From Agriotes lineatus (taxonomy: Eukaryota; Arthropoda; Insecta; Coleoptera; Elateridae), in the NCBI GenBank assembly GCA_940337035.1, contig CALNHX010005290.1, forward strand, positions 1 through 64,000: DNA of 64,000 nucleotides, written 5' to 3'. This document shows, piece by piece, positions 34,331-45,440 of the stretch. The translations under genes and the position numbers were made by a program. The notes under the pieces are model-generated. The model saw nothing but the letters and a program-made list of their open reading frames with translations, was not told the DNA's origin and made no database searches. The stretch's first letter is position 1. Every line of letters starts with the position of its first letter.

Positions 34331-34753
34331 TGACAAGATCAACTACACTTTGACTTGACTCGTCCTCGACCTTGTGTGTGCGAGGGCGTGACTAATATCA
34401 AGAATGGCGTTTTAAAACCATTCACTCAATAGTTCAGCAGTAGAGAGTGTTAACGAAGAATAGTCTAGGTGGAGCTCCTATTTTAAATAGAACGATTGGT
34501 TAATTTATGTTTATTCTACGTTTAAAATTACTATGTACACATTATTTACAAGAAAAACAAATTGGAATAAAGTCTAAGATTACTTTGATTGTGAATGGCT
34601 AGCGCGTCTCTGTGGGCGAGACGTAAGGCCCTGGGTGGCCAGTGTATGAGGCGTTGGTGGCGAGGGCGAGCTTCTTCACGGAGCTCGTCGATGGCCGGAT
34701 GCTCGCTGAAATGTATTGGGTAGACCTGGGGTTTGATTTGGAGCCGAGCAGAA
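34331..34753. other. Non-coding DNA before the GC-rich block
   Basis: AT-rich sequence that changes abruptly to GC-rich near 34600. It contains CCTATTTTAAATAGAACG, a motif also present in the repeats at 42.4 and 43.2 kb. Confidence 0.35.
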
Positions 34754-35000
34754 GACAGCTGGTGGAGACGCACTCCGGTCGCAGGCAGCGAGAGCTAAGC
34801 GCGGGAGCTTGGGGCGTCTCGGCGCCGCGCGCCGTGCAGATGACAGCTGATGGAGACGCATTTCGGCGGCAAGCAGCTGGAGCTGGCCGGAAGTTTGAGA
34901 CATCTTGGCACCGTGCAGGTGACAGCTGGTGGAGATGCACTTCGGCGGCAGGCAGCCGGAGCGAGCCGGAAGCTTGAGGCATCTATGGGCGAAGCCAGAT
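34754..35000 (+). repeat. GC-rich minisatellite, three units of 79-88 bp
   Basis: GACAGCTGRTGGAGAYGCA recurs at 34754, 34842 and 34921, with CGGCGGCARGCAGC following. Open frames on both strands here come from the lack of stops in GC-rich repeats, not from a recognisable protein. Confidence 0.75.
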
Positions 35001-35427
35001 AGACCCTCGATGGACAACGCGACGTGCCAGAGTTTCTGGAACCTGAGGCTGGGGCTAAGGTGAAAATCTTTTCGTGGAGCTAACCTTCTCGCAGACGTGG
35101 AGGATCTGGTATGCTTCTGGAAGCGCTGTGGACGTCGGATGCTGGTGCAGGCAAGCCGCACGTAGGGAGTGCATGCTTGGTTTGTTGGGGGCGCTGAGGC
35201 TGGAGCTTGTGGGCAGCACGATTTGGGAGTGCGAGCTCGAAAGCTTGACTTGTTTAGCGTCCTAACTCCTGATCACACAGAGGAGGTGCGGATCGAGGAG
35301 CTGGGGTTGCTGTTAGATTAAAGGCAAACTAGCTGGTTCGACCGTTGAGTCTTCGATCATTTCCATCCGAAATTCCCTGTGCTTGCTTGTTGCTTTGTTT
35401 TGAATTCTCAGCGGTGTTATTGGTCGA

Positions 35428-36206
35428 GACCCGGACACTTCGCCCACAGACCACTTCGCCCACTCGTCTTTTAGTATCATATCGCCCAACCGGAAGTCCA
35501 CTTCGCCAAATTTTTGATATGTACCACATCGCCCAACACGACCACTTCGCCCACATTTTCACGAGGGACACAACGCCCAACAGGACCACTTCGCCCACAT
35601 CTTAGCGAGGTACAAAACGCCCACATCGACCACTTCGCCCAAAATTTATATAGGCCCACAACGCCCACAACAGGACCACAACGCCCAAAATCCGTTCGTT
35701 AGAACTCGGTTAATGAACACGCACAGTGTTGAATAATAGGGGCAAAGTTCTGTGGCCACAACGCCCAAAGTAGATTCGTGCGAATTAAGCTAGGTTAGGT
35801 TAGATTAGGTTAGGTTAGGTCAGGTTAGAGCGAAGTGGTCCTGTTGGGAGTTGTGTCTCTCGTGAAAATTTGGGCAATATGGTATAAAAAGACGGGTGGG
35901 CGAAGTGGTCGGCAGGCGAAATGTTCAGCCACGTATGTGCGCATTGACCGAGTTCTAACGAACGGATTTTGGGCGTTGTGGTCCTGTTGTGGGCCTATAT
36001 AAACCTTGGGCGAAGTGGTCGATGTGGGCGTTGTGATCTTCACGAAAATGTGGGCAAAGTGGTCCTATTGGGCATTGTGTCCTTCTTGAAAATGTGGGCG
36101 AAGTGGTCGTGTTGGGCGATGTGGTGCATATCAAAAATTGGGCGAAGTGGACTTCCGGTTAAGCGATACGGTACTAAAAGACGAGTGTGCGAAGTGGTAT
36201 GGACCC
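35428..36206. mobile_element. Inverted-repeat element built from CCACTTCGCCCA motifs (779 bp)
   Basis: The left arm (35428 to about 35710) and right arm (about 35935-36206) are inverted copies. Each is a chain of CCACTTCGCCCA and CACAACGCCCA variants with spacers between them. A 10-bp direct repeat TATTGGTCGA flanks the element (35418-35427 and 36207-36216), close to the 9-bp MULE signature. The ends (GACCCGGACA, reverse GGGTCCAT) resemble those of 32887-33504. No protein is visible; all overlapping frames are translated motif chains. Confidence 0.85.
35791..35827 (+). repeat. Short degenerate (TTAGG)n run
   Basis: About seven TTAGG-like pentamers with TTAGA and TCAGG variants sit in the spacer of the CCACTTCGCCCA element. 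TTAGG is the usual insect telomere unit, but the run is short and internal to a transposon. Confidence 0.6.
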
Positions 36207-36262
36207 TATTGGTCGACGTGGTGGGAGCTCTTGCCTGTTTATCTGTGGATTCTTGTTTTTCT

Positions 36263-36550
36263 TTATAAACATTTTATGGACGGTTTCATATCGCGTTTTA
36301 CGTGGTGTTGTGTTGCCCGTGATTTTCGGCGTACGTAGACACCAAACTCGGTGGTGTTTGCGTAACCCGGCGTCGCGATGTCTTCATATGTGTAATCCCC
36401 TATATGCCGCGCGCGTATGTCGTATGGGCCCGTATAGGCGTATAGCGCCTTGCCTCTGCCTGCGGCGCGACGTTGGACATCGTTAGCCGTTTTTAATCCT
36501 TCCGATGCTTTGTTTTCTTTGTCGGTGATATTAGCAGGTTTAACGGTCAT
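36263..36550 (-). CDS. Unassigned 95-aa open frame
   Basis: I do not recognise this protein. It starts MTVKPANITDKENKASEG, is hydrophilic and basic (RRAAGRGK, VRRKSR), and has no signal peptide or membrane segment. It lies in a locally GC- and CpG-rich stretch just beyond the CCACTTCGCCCA element, which increases the chance of a random open frame. It could be a fragment of a retroelement ORF or an exon. Confidence is low. Confidence 0.15.
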   Translation of the reverse strand: MTVKPANITDKENKASEGLKTANDVQRRAAGRGKALYAYTGPYDIRARHIGDYTYEDIATPGYANTTEFGVYVRRKSRATQHHVKRDMKPSIKCL

Positions 36551-36815
36551 CTGCTTTTATTTGTTCCGAACTGGCCTCAGAAATCCACGCATTTTCAATC
36601 TTAACTGCTGTAATTTGTACTGGGCTGAAAATAAAACATCGTTTTTATTTTACTTTTATGCCGAGATTTGTATTTGGTTTTTGTATCGATAGTTTTGAGG
36701 CAGGCTGCTTCTTTTATTTTTTGGCGAGCTGGTAAATCATTCGGCCGGTGACGGCGGTTTACAGCTATATGAGTGTTATTCTCTGAATGTCATTTTTTGG
36801 CAGTGGCCTATTATG

Positions 36816-37031
36816 ATATGTTTTTCGGACTTTTTCCACTGTATAGGGCGTAAATCACACAACGTTTCGGGAGTTTTGATCTACTCCCGTCTTCAGGTGT
36901 TCCTGGTTAGTCGAAAAACGTACAATATCAGTCCTTCTCAGGACTAACCAGGAACATCTGAAGACGGGAGTAGATCAAAACTCCCGAAACGTTGTGTGAT
37001 TTACACCCTAGACAGTGTCCGAAAAACATAT
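36816..37031. repeat. 216-bp palindrome with CTGAAGA-hairpin-GAAACG motif
   Basis: The arms (36816-36912 and 36942-37031) are nearly identical inverted copies. Each contains GGGAGTTTTGATCTACTCCC, itself a stem-loop, between CTGAAGA and GAAACG. This arrangement is a known end signature of Penelope-like elements and recalls a hammerhead core, but stems I and III do not close convincingly here. Confidence 0.7.
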
Positions 37032-37134
37032 TATATGAGGGTTGTTGCGCTCGGGCAAGCTATTGGTTTGAATTAACAAATACTGGCTGGCCTTTTGATG
37101 TTTTTCTGCCTCATGTCAACTTCAACTATGTGAA

Positions 37135-37345
37135 TTACATTCAATGTATTGAACACATCGAATACACATCCAAGATATCGACTACATCGATAATAAAGAT
37201 ATGTAGAGTATATGAACCACATACAATACTTCGAATATGTTGACTACATCAAATATATCGATAATATCAACTGCACGTTAACTATATGAACCACGTCGAA
37301 TATAACTACCAAAACTATTAGCAAAATATGGGATATGTGGATAAT
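37135..37345 (+). repeat. ACATCGA-rich degenerate satellite, last island
   Basis: Variants such as ATATCGACTACATCGATAAT and GTTGACTACATCAAATATATCG occur. This is the same repeat as the islands from 29.4 kb onward; short islands also lie at 32825-32877 and 33514-33545. Confidence 0.65.
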
Positions 37346-38701
37346 ATCAACGATCTCGGTATTTTTTTCCGATGCCGAAAATATCGATATTTTCTTAGTT
37401 GTAACTTTTTGAATTCCATTATCACTTATTTATAAAAAGTGCTAAAACTTTCATTTTAGTTTAAAAAGTGTCTTATACAATACCGAAGCGATTAATACAT
37501 CAGTGAACACTAAACAGGAAAAGCCTATAATACCTTCGGATTGTTCTAGCATCTGGCGTTTGCAATACAATCCTTTGAGCAGATGTTCTCATCATTGCAT
37601 GTACCAGATTCTACATTTGAAACGATTGTGAAGAAATCCATCATCACCCACAAAGCACCTCGAGCTTTGAAGAGGTCACTCGGCGCGATTCCTCTATTGT
37701 CGCAACAAGAGCCATCGCAAACGGATAGCCGTGCATTAGGAGAATAAACGGGGTTTTCACAAATCATTACTTAGACCGCCTGATTGTTTCGCTTTCACTA
37801 CGACTCGTTCCGGTTGCTGATCCGACTATAAATCGCGTGCAGATTAGAAGCCACGCTCTTCAACATGCTCAAAGGATTTATTTCATTCTGGCAGGTTAAA
37901 CAAAAGTGGCCGGCGTGAATTGAATTATTAATACGGATTAGCGTTTCTGGTTCCAGATTTCACGACAGCGGGCCCCTCTAAAATAATAGGCTACGGAATA
38001 TCCTTTCTTTCCGCATCACATCAGAACGAGTGTGAATAAATAATCGAAACCCGGCCGTGGTTGTTAATGGCTGAGAAATTGTGAAACTTGTCGTAAACGG
38101 AGTTAATGTTGGGCGGCAAAATGCTTCGTGTTCTGCAAATGCGGAAATCGCACGACCAAACGGATCATTGTTTGTTTGGGCACCTTGCGTTATTTAATTA
38201 ACGTTGCATCGCTTAAGTTCAAGTTCGTTTGAAAGTAAACAAGTTTTGGAACTTGACGTTTGCGTTGTACTTTGAATAACTTTCTCCAGTCCATGTTGTG
38301 TAATAGCTTCGGCGATGAATTAGTTCGACCTGTAACAAGTAACAACGGTTTACCTTATTGCCACACAACTGTGATTTATAGACGTTAGATGCTAAATTGG
38401 GGAAGTTATCGATAAAAGAACACTCATGGATGTGCGATTATTTGCTCACTGTTGGTAACAAATCGCAATATCGATGCCGACCCTGAGGAAAGTAATAACA
38501 AGTATGCAACGAGTAATGGCTATTAAGCTTCTGAAGAGAAACGGCGATTAGGTACGTTTTCCTCTGCATCAACTGAATATTTCCTTCATTTCTATGAAGT
38601 ATTTCTAGTTGCCAGTTACGTCTACTGTTAGGTCATTGGTTTTTTTCTTCTAATAATATATAAAAACTGCCGAATTATAGAACACAAATACTACGGTTTT
38701 T
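37346..38701. other. Non-coding DNA, no gene seen
   Basis: The 37.6-38.3 kb part is less AT-rich and not repetitive, possibly host conserved DNA. A 73-codon minus-strand frame (37546-37767) has eight cysteines but no recognisable family. Confidence 0.4.
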
Positions 38702-39203
38702 ACTTCCTTTTACAATAAAGGAAGTATTGGATTCACCCCAAAAATTCGAAATTGAGTTTTTAACAGATCTTCACGTTTTAGAGTCACCTGAACCCAAAAA
38801 ACATATTTTTTCATTGGTCTGTCTGTGTGTCTGTCTGTGAACAGAATATCTCAAAAACGAAAAGAGGTATGGCTTTGAAACTTCATATATAAGTTTTTTG
38901 TACTATGTAGATGCGACAGCAAGCTTTTGAAGAAAATCGCATAACCGGAAGTAGGTGTTTACTCTTGTGATTTTTCAGTTTTTTTATTTTTTCAAAAACG
39001 GCTCTTACGATTTTTTTAAACTTTATATTTTTAATGTGTATTGATGTGAGATAGGTGATTTTCCAGTTGAATACTTCCAAAATGGGATTCTTTTGTTTTT
39101 TTTTCTATTAATTTATTAACTCCTAAATTTAAAATCAAATTTTTTGCTAATTATAAGATCACTGTAAAAGGAAGTTGTGTGCGTGTATCACACCAGATTT
39201 TTT
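38702..39203 (+). repeat. ACTTCCTTTTAC repeat, copy A (shortened)
   Basis: It begins with the palindrome ACTTCCTTTTACAATAAAGGAAGT and ends CTGTAAAAGGAAGTTGTGTG plus TATCACACCAGATTTTT. The middle includes a (GTCT)n run and ATAACCGGAAGTAGGTG. It lacks about 200 bp near the right end that copies B and C have. Confidence 0.85.
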
Positions 39204-39372
39204 ATTATACCAACATTATTATAATGATAATACATTCTATTTGTAATGGCGTAATGGTGAGTCAAACGTGAGCTAAGGCAAAGAATAATGGTGACTGTCT
39301 GTGGAACCAGATGCTAGGTATAAGTAAATCTAATAGTAACACTAGTTTACAGTGTATCTGGGGTTAAAGTAT

Positions 39373-41272
39373 GTATACCTGAATTTTTGAGCCCGTGCGT
39401 GCACGTCATAACATATTGATGACATCATCTCCTAGTATGTTTATATGATCCTTATACAGTCACTAAAAGTACGTTGTTTGACACAGACTGATGCAAAATA
39501 TAACCTGCAAATTTCGGATTTCACATAGCTTGGCAGTGCTACCAACAAGGTGAATATGTAATTTTTTATCGTCTAGACGATAAAATTGCATTTTAACGTG
39601 AAGTAAAAGGTAGATAAAATACAACTTTAACAGTTAGAATTTAATGAATATATTAAATTAATATTTTAAAGATGAAAGAAAAAACCACAACAAAACTAAA
39701 GACAACATCATATTAATTTACATAATTACAATTAATGTAAAATTAAGTGACCAAACTACCTCAGAAAATCAGCACTTTGAAAACTTGAATGATGTAGCTT
39801 GTGTGAAATGAATTGGCGCACTTCAGGTATACGAATAAGGCGCATTTTCCTATAACTGGTACTTTGCTTGCTCGCTATATATGTTATTTATCTGTTGAGG
39901 CTACTTATAACAGGTACTCTGCAGGTATTTATGTAATTTTTCGGACCCAACTTAAAATCAATTAAAAATACAATTTTGCTCGATTTGTTTTAGTAAAAAC
40001 ATTGTATTGAGTACCACATGAAATAACGAATAAATTGACTATAATAGTAATAGTATATTACATACCGAGGTGGGAAGTGTTTCATTACTGTCGAGAGATT
40101 AGGTAGTTTACCGAGACGCGTAGCGTCGAGGTTAACTTTATCTCGAGACAGGGATGAAACTTTCCACCGTGGTATGTATACTATTTTATTCGCAATCATC
40201 TAATTTTAAAAATAACTAGAATTGAATTCTGAATAATAGATATCTTGATGTAGCTAATATTTTTGTTACCATGCAAACAACCCACTCAATGTTTTGTTAC
40301 CATGGAAACACCCCACTCTTCAGGTATGTAATATTTTTCGGGGTATGTAATAATTTCCTGGCTAGTTTCAAGTAATCATCTAGTTCCCAGCTGTTTTCAT
40401 GTCATGAAATTGACACATTACAATGTGATTGCGAATAAAATAATTTACATATTTTTACAAAGAATAATAATTGGAATTGCGCAGTATTTTAACAACTAAA
40501 TCAAATAAATCATTTCAGTATCATTTTAAAATAACTAAAACATTAAATTTTATAGACAACACAAATCCAATAAAGCAGATCATAAATGTAACTTAATACA
40601 GACACAAGTTTAGAGAGTGGAAACAATAAACGCAAGTAGTTAAGAAAAACAATGAGTTAAAAATACAACAAACAACATTAGTATGGTATTAAACAATTAC
40701 TGGAATAGGACAGATATTTGCAACGTTTCAATCTTTAATATCTAGACACTTCTTCAGGCTAAACATGGATTTACATGTAATTAATGAATTTAATTTAAAA
40801 GAAGCTTTTAGATATTAAGAAGCAAAACATTGCTGTTTTTTTATTTCTCCATTAATTAAACAATCTGCCATAGATTATTTGGCAATAAGTATTTTATAGG
40901 ATTTGGTGTAAGCACTGATGATTAAGAGGTAACACGTGGGGCAGAATTCCAGCGAAATCTCCCTTTACATTATTTTAATATGTAATGTATGGGTTATGAA
41001 AAGAATATACTATTTGTCAAAAGTAATTTACAGTTACAGTTAAAATCTTGTAGGTAAATCAGATGGCTTAAAACGTTTAAGTCTTTTGGGTTTATTATTA
41101 TCTTCCATAAGGTGCTGCACAGAATCGTTGAGGTGAACGGTCAGTCTGCAATATTAATCATTATTTTATTGAAAAAAAGAGTAGTTTTATATTTTTCAAA
41201 TGTTGGTACTGAAAACCTTACTAAAATGCGGATTGATGACGTGCACGCACGGGCTCAAAAATTCAAGTATAC
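39373..41272. mobile_element. 1.9-kb segment bounded by 38-bp inverted repeats
   Basis: GTATACCTGAATTTTTGAGC at the left is matched inverted at 41235-41272, including GCCCGTGCGTGCACGTCA, with one mismatch. The interior holds nested palindromes, a duplicated GTTACCATG unit (40264-40316) and a CTGAAGAAGTG...GAAACG motif (about 40718-40755), but no transposase. A target duplication was not fixed. Confidence 0.6.
40059..40178. repeat. 120-bp foldback
   Basis: Arms of about 42 bp start TACATACCGAGGTGG and enclose GACGCGTAGCGTC. Further out ATTTTATTCGCAATCA (40185) faces TGATTGCGAATAAAAT (40426), so foldbacks are nested. Confidence 0.75.
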
Positions 41273-41950
41273 CAATTATTTATGCATGTTTACTGATTAT
41301 GATTACTAAACCGAAGTCCGTTTGTTTCTAGCAGATAACGATTTTTCACAATGCATTAGTAACAAAATATTACCTCAGTATCATACGCAAATGTGCATCT
41401 AACTATAGTTTCCGTTATGGTTTAGAATTTTCATAACTCTATATCGAATATTTGCCTCAAATAGTCAAATACAACAGATTGTGCATGTCTGAACTCGTCT
41501 GAGCAAGTAGTGACGTGTTTGCACAGTCCATTCAACGACGAACACTATACATAAGTTGCACCTCCGTTACGGGGTTTTAGTACTCCTGTAAAATCCATCG
41601 CGAGTTTTCATTTTCTGTTAGTTTTGTTTTAATACAATAACCAAAAAGTGTATAAAGAGTCCTGGCATATCTTGTTACATATTGGCTGTTCCTCACGCAA
41701 AACTTATGGAGGGTATCTGCATTGGTCCCCAAATTAGAACAAAGGAAGAGATTTTATAACAACAAAGGAAAATGGGTAGATGTATTAGGAAAGGTGGAAT
41801 ACAAGTATGATGACCGACTACAGCTGGTGTTTAAAAAGAGATATCTGGCGCTGTACATAAAGGAAAAACGATTTGTTCAAAGAGACGAAGGTCCAATTAA
41901 TGCAAGTTTCAGAAATTTGATTAATATTTGTTAGTATTTACGTATTTTTT
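41273..41950. other. Non-coding DNA, no gene seen
   Basis: A 70-codon frame at 41722-41934 runs up to the next repeat but matches no family I know. Confidence 0.4.
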
Positions 41951-42653
41951 ACTTCCTTTTACGATAAAGGAAGTATTGGATTCACCCCAAAAATTCGAAA
42001 TTGAGTTTTCAACAGATCTTCACGTTTTAGAGTCCCCTGATCCCAAAAAACATATTTTTTTTTATTGGTCTGTGTGTCTGTGTGTCTGTCTGTGTGTCTG
42101 TCTGTCTGTCTGTGTGTCTGTCTGTCTGTGAACAGAATATCTCAAAAACGAAAAGAGGTATGGCGTTGAAACTTCATTATAAGTTTTGTGTACTATGTAG
42201 ATAAGACAGCAAGCTTTTGAAGAAAATCGCATAACCGGAAGTAGGTGTTTACTCTTGTGATTTTTCAGTTTTTTTCGATTTTTTCAAAAACGGCTCTAAC
42301 GATTTTTTTCAAACTTCACATTTTTATTACATTTTTAATGTGCATTGACGTGAGATAGGTGATTTTCCAGTTGAATACTTCTAAAGTGGGTTTCTTTTGT
42401 TTTTTTTTCTATTTTTTTTATTAACTCCTATTTTAAATAGAACACCCGGTATATTATTACATTTTTGAATTCTGCTTAAGATTTTAGAGAAAATTTGTCT
42501 CTTCAACTAACGCTCTATTTTGTACCGTTTTTGTAGAATTCGTAATTTTTGAAAAATTTTGACAAATGCTTAAAAATTAAAAATGAAATTTTTGACTAAT
42601 TATAAGATCACTGTAAAAGGAAGTTGTGTAAGTGTATCACACCAGATTTTTAT
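41951..42653 (+). repeat. ACTTCCTTTTAC repeat, copy B
   Basis: Full-length type of about 700 bp with the same ends as copy A, a long (GTCT)n run at 42066-42130, and a segment AAATAGAACACCCGGTATAT missing from copy A. Confidence 0.88.
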
Positions 42654-42806
42654 ATATGAAAATGCAATCCTAACAATTTATAATTATCAAGTACAATACA
42701 ATTATATACCTAATGTATAAATCACCAGCCTCTACACCGCAAATAAAATGAGGTTACCGACAACACATATACATACCTACATGCCTTCATAAAAAAAAAC
42801 TTTTTT

Positions 42807-43474
42807 ACTTCCTTTTACAATAAAGGAAGTATTGGGTTCACCCCAAAAATTCGAAATTGAGTTTTCAACAGATCTTCACGTTTTAGAGTCCCCTGATCCC
42901 AAAAAACATATTTTTTTTCATTGGTCTGTCTGTGTGTCTGTCTGTCTGTCTGTGAACAGAATATCTCAAAAACGGAAAGAGGTATGGAGTTGAAACTTCA
43001 TATATAAGTTTTGTGTACTATGTAGATGCGACAGTAGGCTTTTGAAGAAAATCGCAAAACCGGAAGTAGGTGTTTACTCTTGTGATTTTTCAGTTTTTTT
43101 CGATTTTTTCAAAAACGGCTTTTATGATTTTTTTTAAACTTTACATATTATTACATTTTTTATGTGTATTGATGTGAGATAGGTGATTTTCCAGTTAAAT
43201 ACTTCTAAAATGGGTTTCTTTTGTTTTTTTCAATTTTTTTTATTAACTTCTATTTTAAATAGAACACCCGGTATATTATTACATTTTTGAATTCAGCTTA
43301 AAATTCTAGAGAAAATTTGTCTCTTGAACTAACACTCTATTTTGTACCGTTTTTGTAAAATTTGTAATTTTTGAAAATTTTTGACAAATGCTTAAAAAAT
43401 TAAAATCAAATTTTTGGCTAATTATAAGATCACTGTAAAAGGAAGTTGTGTGCGTGTATCACACCAGATTTTTA
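42807..43474 (+). repeat. ACTTCCTTTTAC repeat, copy C
   Basis: It has the same orientation and layout as copy B, only about 150 bp downstream, with a shorter (GTCT)n run. Ends are ACTTCCTTTTACAATAAAGG and CACACCAGATTTTT. Confidence 0.88.
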
Positions 43475-45242
43475 TTTCTTGAATTTTGAAGTATCTGGAT
43501 GTGATATAAAGAAATCTAAGTCATATTTGAAATCACAGCAACATGTTTAGGCAGTAAGACTACTTGAAATTCAACCCCAGCCAATAAAGTAAAATATGTA
43601 AACCCGTGTAATAATTGCAGCCTGGAACACCAGACCTAATATAACTGTTCAGGAACGGTGAAGTTTCAAAAAGCGCGGTCTCCTCAATTTTACTTGACTT
43701 CACACTCGAGAAGATTCAAATTTGTTGGATATTTACCTATATAAACGTAATACACAAAATCTTTTCACTTGTCATCAATAAACAAGTAAAATGAAGGCCG
43801 AGATTCATACAAGTTACTTTCATTACAACAAATAATGAAGAAAGCTTAGATACCTTGTATGAAATCTGTAATGGCATAAAATTATAAAGCACAAATAAGG
43901 AGTGCTAATGAGGTATATAACTAACTAACTTACCAGGACCGATTTGAAACTTGCACTGCCTCAACAAAAACGAGGTTAGATCGACACTAAAGATTGGTTT
44001 TGAAAAATTTCACCGGGCATGAAGACGGAGACGATTAAATCTGCATAAATGTGCAGTTGTAATTTAACGTTAAGTAAGAATGTCCAAAACGTGTCCCACA
44101 AATAGTGTATTTGTCAGTTGGGGCGTTTCCGCCATTACGTAAACATTGGAAAACACAATAAGTGCATATTTAGCCAACAAGCAATTATGAACGCTCTACT
44201 GGCTGTGTAATAAATGGGATTAGGTTATCTTTTTAAATGATGGAGTATGAATTTTAGCAAAATGATAAGATGAACGTATTGGTGAAGTATTTGTTCATGA
44301 CATTCTCAGCATGCGTCTCAAATTCCACAGTTCTTCTTTTCAATTAGTTTTACACTGTTCTACTTTATGCGTTTTTTTGTGCACATTCAAATAATAGAAT
44401 TTTTAAAGATTTTATAGTTATGCCACTCCTATGAAAATAATTAATTTTTATTGACATTTCGCTTCATTTACTTCTTCATAAAATACAGGTGGTTGACCTA
44501 GCACATCGCTTAGTTGGCGACTGCCAATTTAAGTGTTAATTATTTCTACTGTAGCATTGTCTAGCTTTACAACCAGAGCCAGGGTTGCCACCTCATCGGA
44601 TTTGGCCCGAAGTCTCCAGGTTGTGACATTTCTCCGGGTTTAGGGCCGAGTTATAATTGCTCGAAATGTTGATGTGTGCGATGTAAGTAACATTAGGGAT
44701 TATATGAAAGTATGAATCTTCGTGTCATGACCCAGCTGAGGTGGCATGGTTACAATTTTACCTAGCAATTCTTAATCGCAATATATGTACTTACATATTG
44801 TCGACTAGTAAACTGTTACTAAACAATGAGTTAATTTGACGCCAGATTTAAAAAGAACTTGCATTATCAGTCTCGTTGTGTACTTTAATTCCTGTCATTC
44901 TGTCATGCACGTTATATTTAGATTGTACGATAAGACTGCTTCTGTATTAGTCATGATTAAACGACCTACATTTCCCAACACCTTTGTAAGATTAGCGATA
45001 GTTATTACGCTTAAAATATCAGCGAACCAATACCGTTCGATTAGCTGCAGGAAAGGCATCTGCAATCTATTCTTGCCATGTAATTAATTATCGACTAATG
45101 AAAGCAATCGAGAGGCACCTACGGGAAGCACGTCGGGGCCTTTGTTGTGAGATTTCTCCAGCAAAATTTAATATCGAAGGTTCTCATGTGCTCACGTCTG
45201 CTGTTCATTGTTCACAATAAAATAGCCCATTAATTAGGGGGC
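43475..45242. other. Non-coding DNA, no gene seen
   Basis: There are no protein motifs. 43900-44200 and 45100-45240 look non-repetitive and could be host regulatory DNA. Confidence 0.4.
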
Positions 45243-45440
45243 GAGGTAGCTCAACAATTGGATGGAATTTTTAGAATAATTAGCGTGACCTGCCAGTGGT
45301 CTTAAGCGCCGAGCTACAAAACCAAATATAGTGGGTTCGATTCCTTTGGCTGTCATCTGTCATCCCAGCATGGCTATTGGGTGCATAACTGATGCACAAT
45401 GGCAAGCAGCTCTAGATTTTTCCAGTTTAACCATCCAAAA
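45243..45440 (+). repeat. Possible tRNA-derived SINE
   Basis: GGTAGCTCAACAATTGGATGG (box-A-like) is followed about 85 bp later by a perfect box B, GGTTCGATTCC. The A-to-B spacing is too long for a tRNA but acceptable for a SINE. A similar tail (TGGCT..TGGGTGCA) recurs near 45962. Confidence 0.4.

Noticed and set aside
34599..35161. Overlapping 111-161 aa frames on both strands
   Set aside because: They coincide with a GC-rich minisatellite in which stops are rare; no domain is recognisable and both strands are equally open.
35791..35827. Telomere or telomere fusion
   Set aside because: The TTAGG run is only about seven degenerate units inside a transposon spacer.
35313..36043. Several 62-99 aa frames on both strands
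   Set aside because: They are translations of the iterated CCACTTCGCCCA arms.
37546..37767. Cysteine-containing 73-aa minus-strand frame
   Set aside because: No recognisable domain, no splice context and no neighbouring exon; kept only as a remark.
41928..42131. 67-aa frame ending in a Cys-Val-Leu repeat
   Set aside because: It is a translation of the (GTCT)n block in the ACTTCCTTTTAC repeat.
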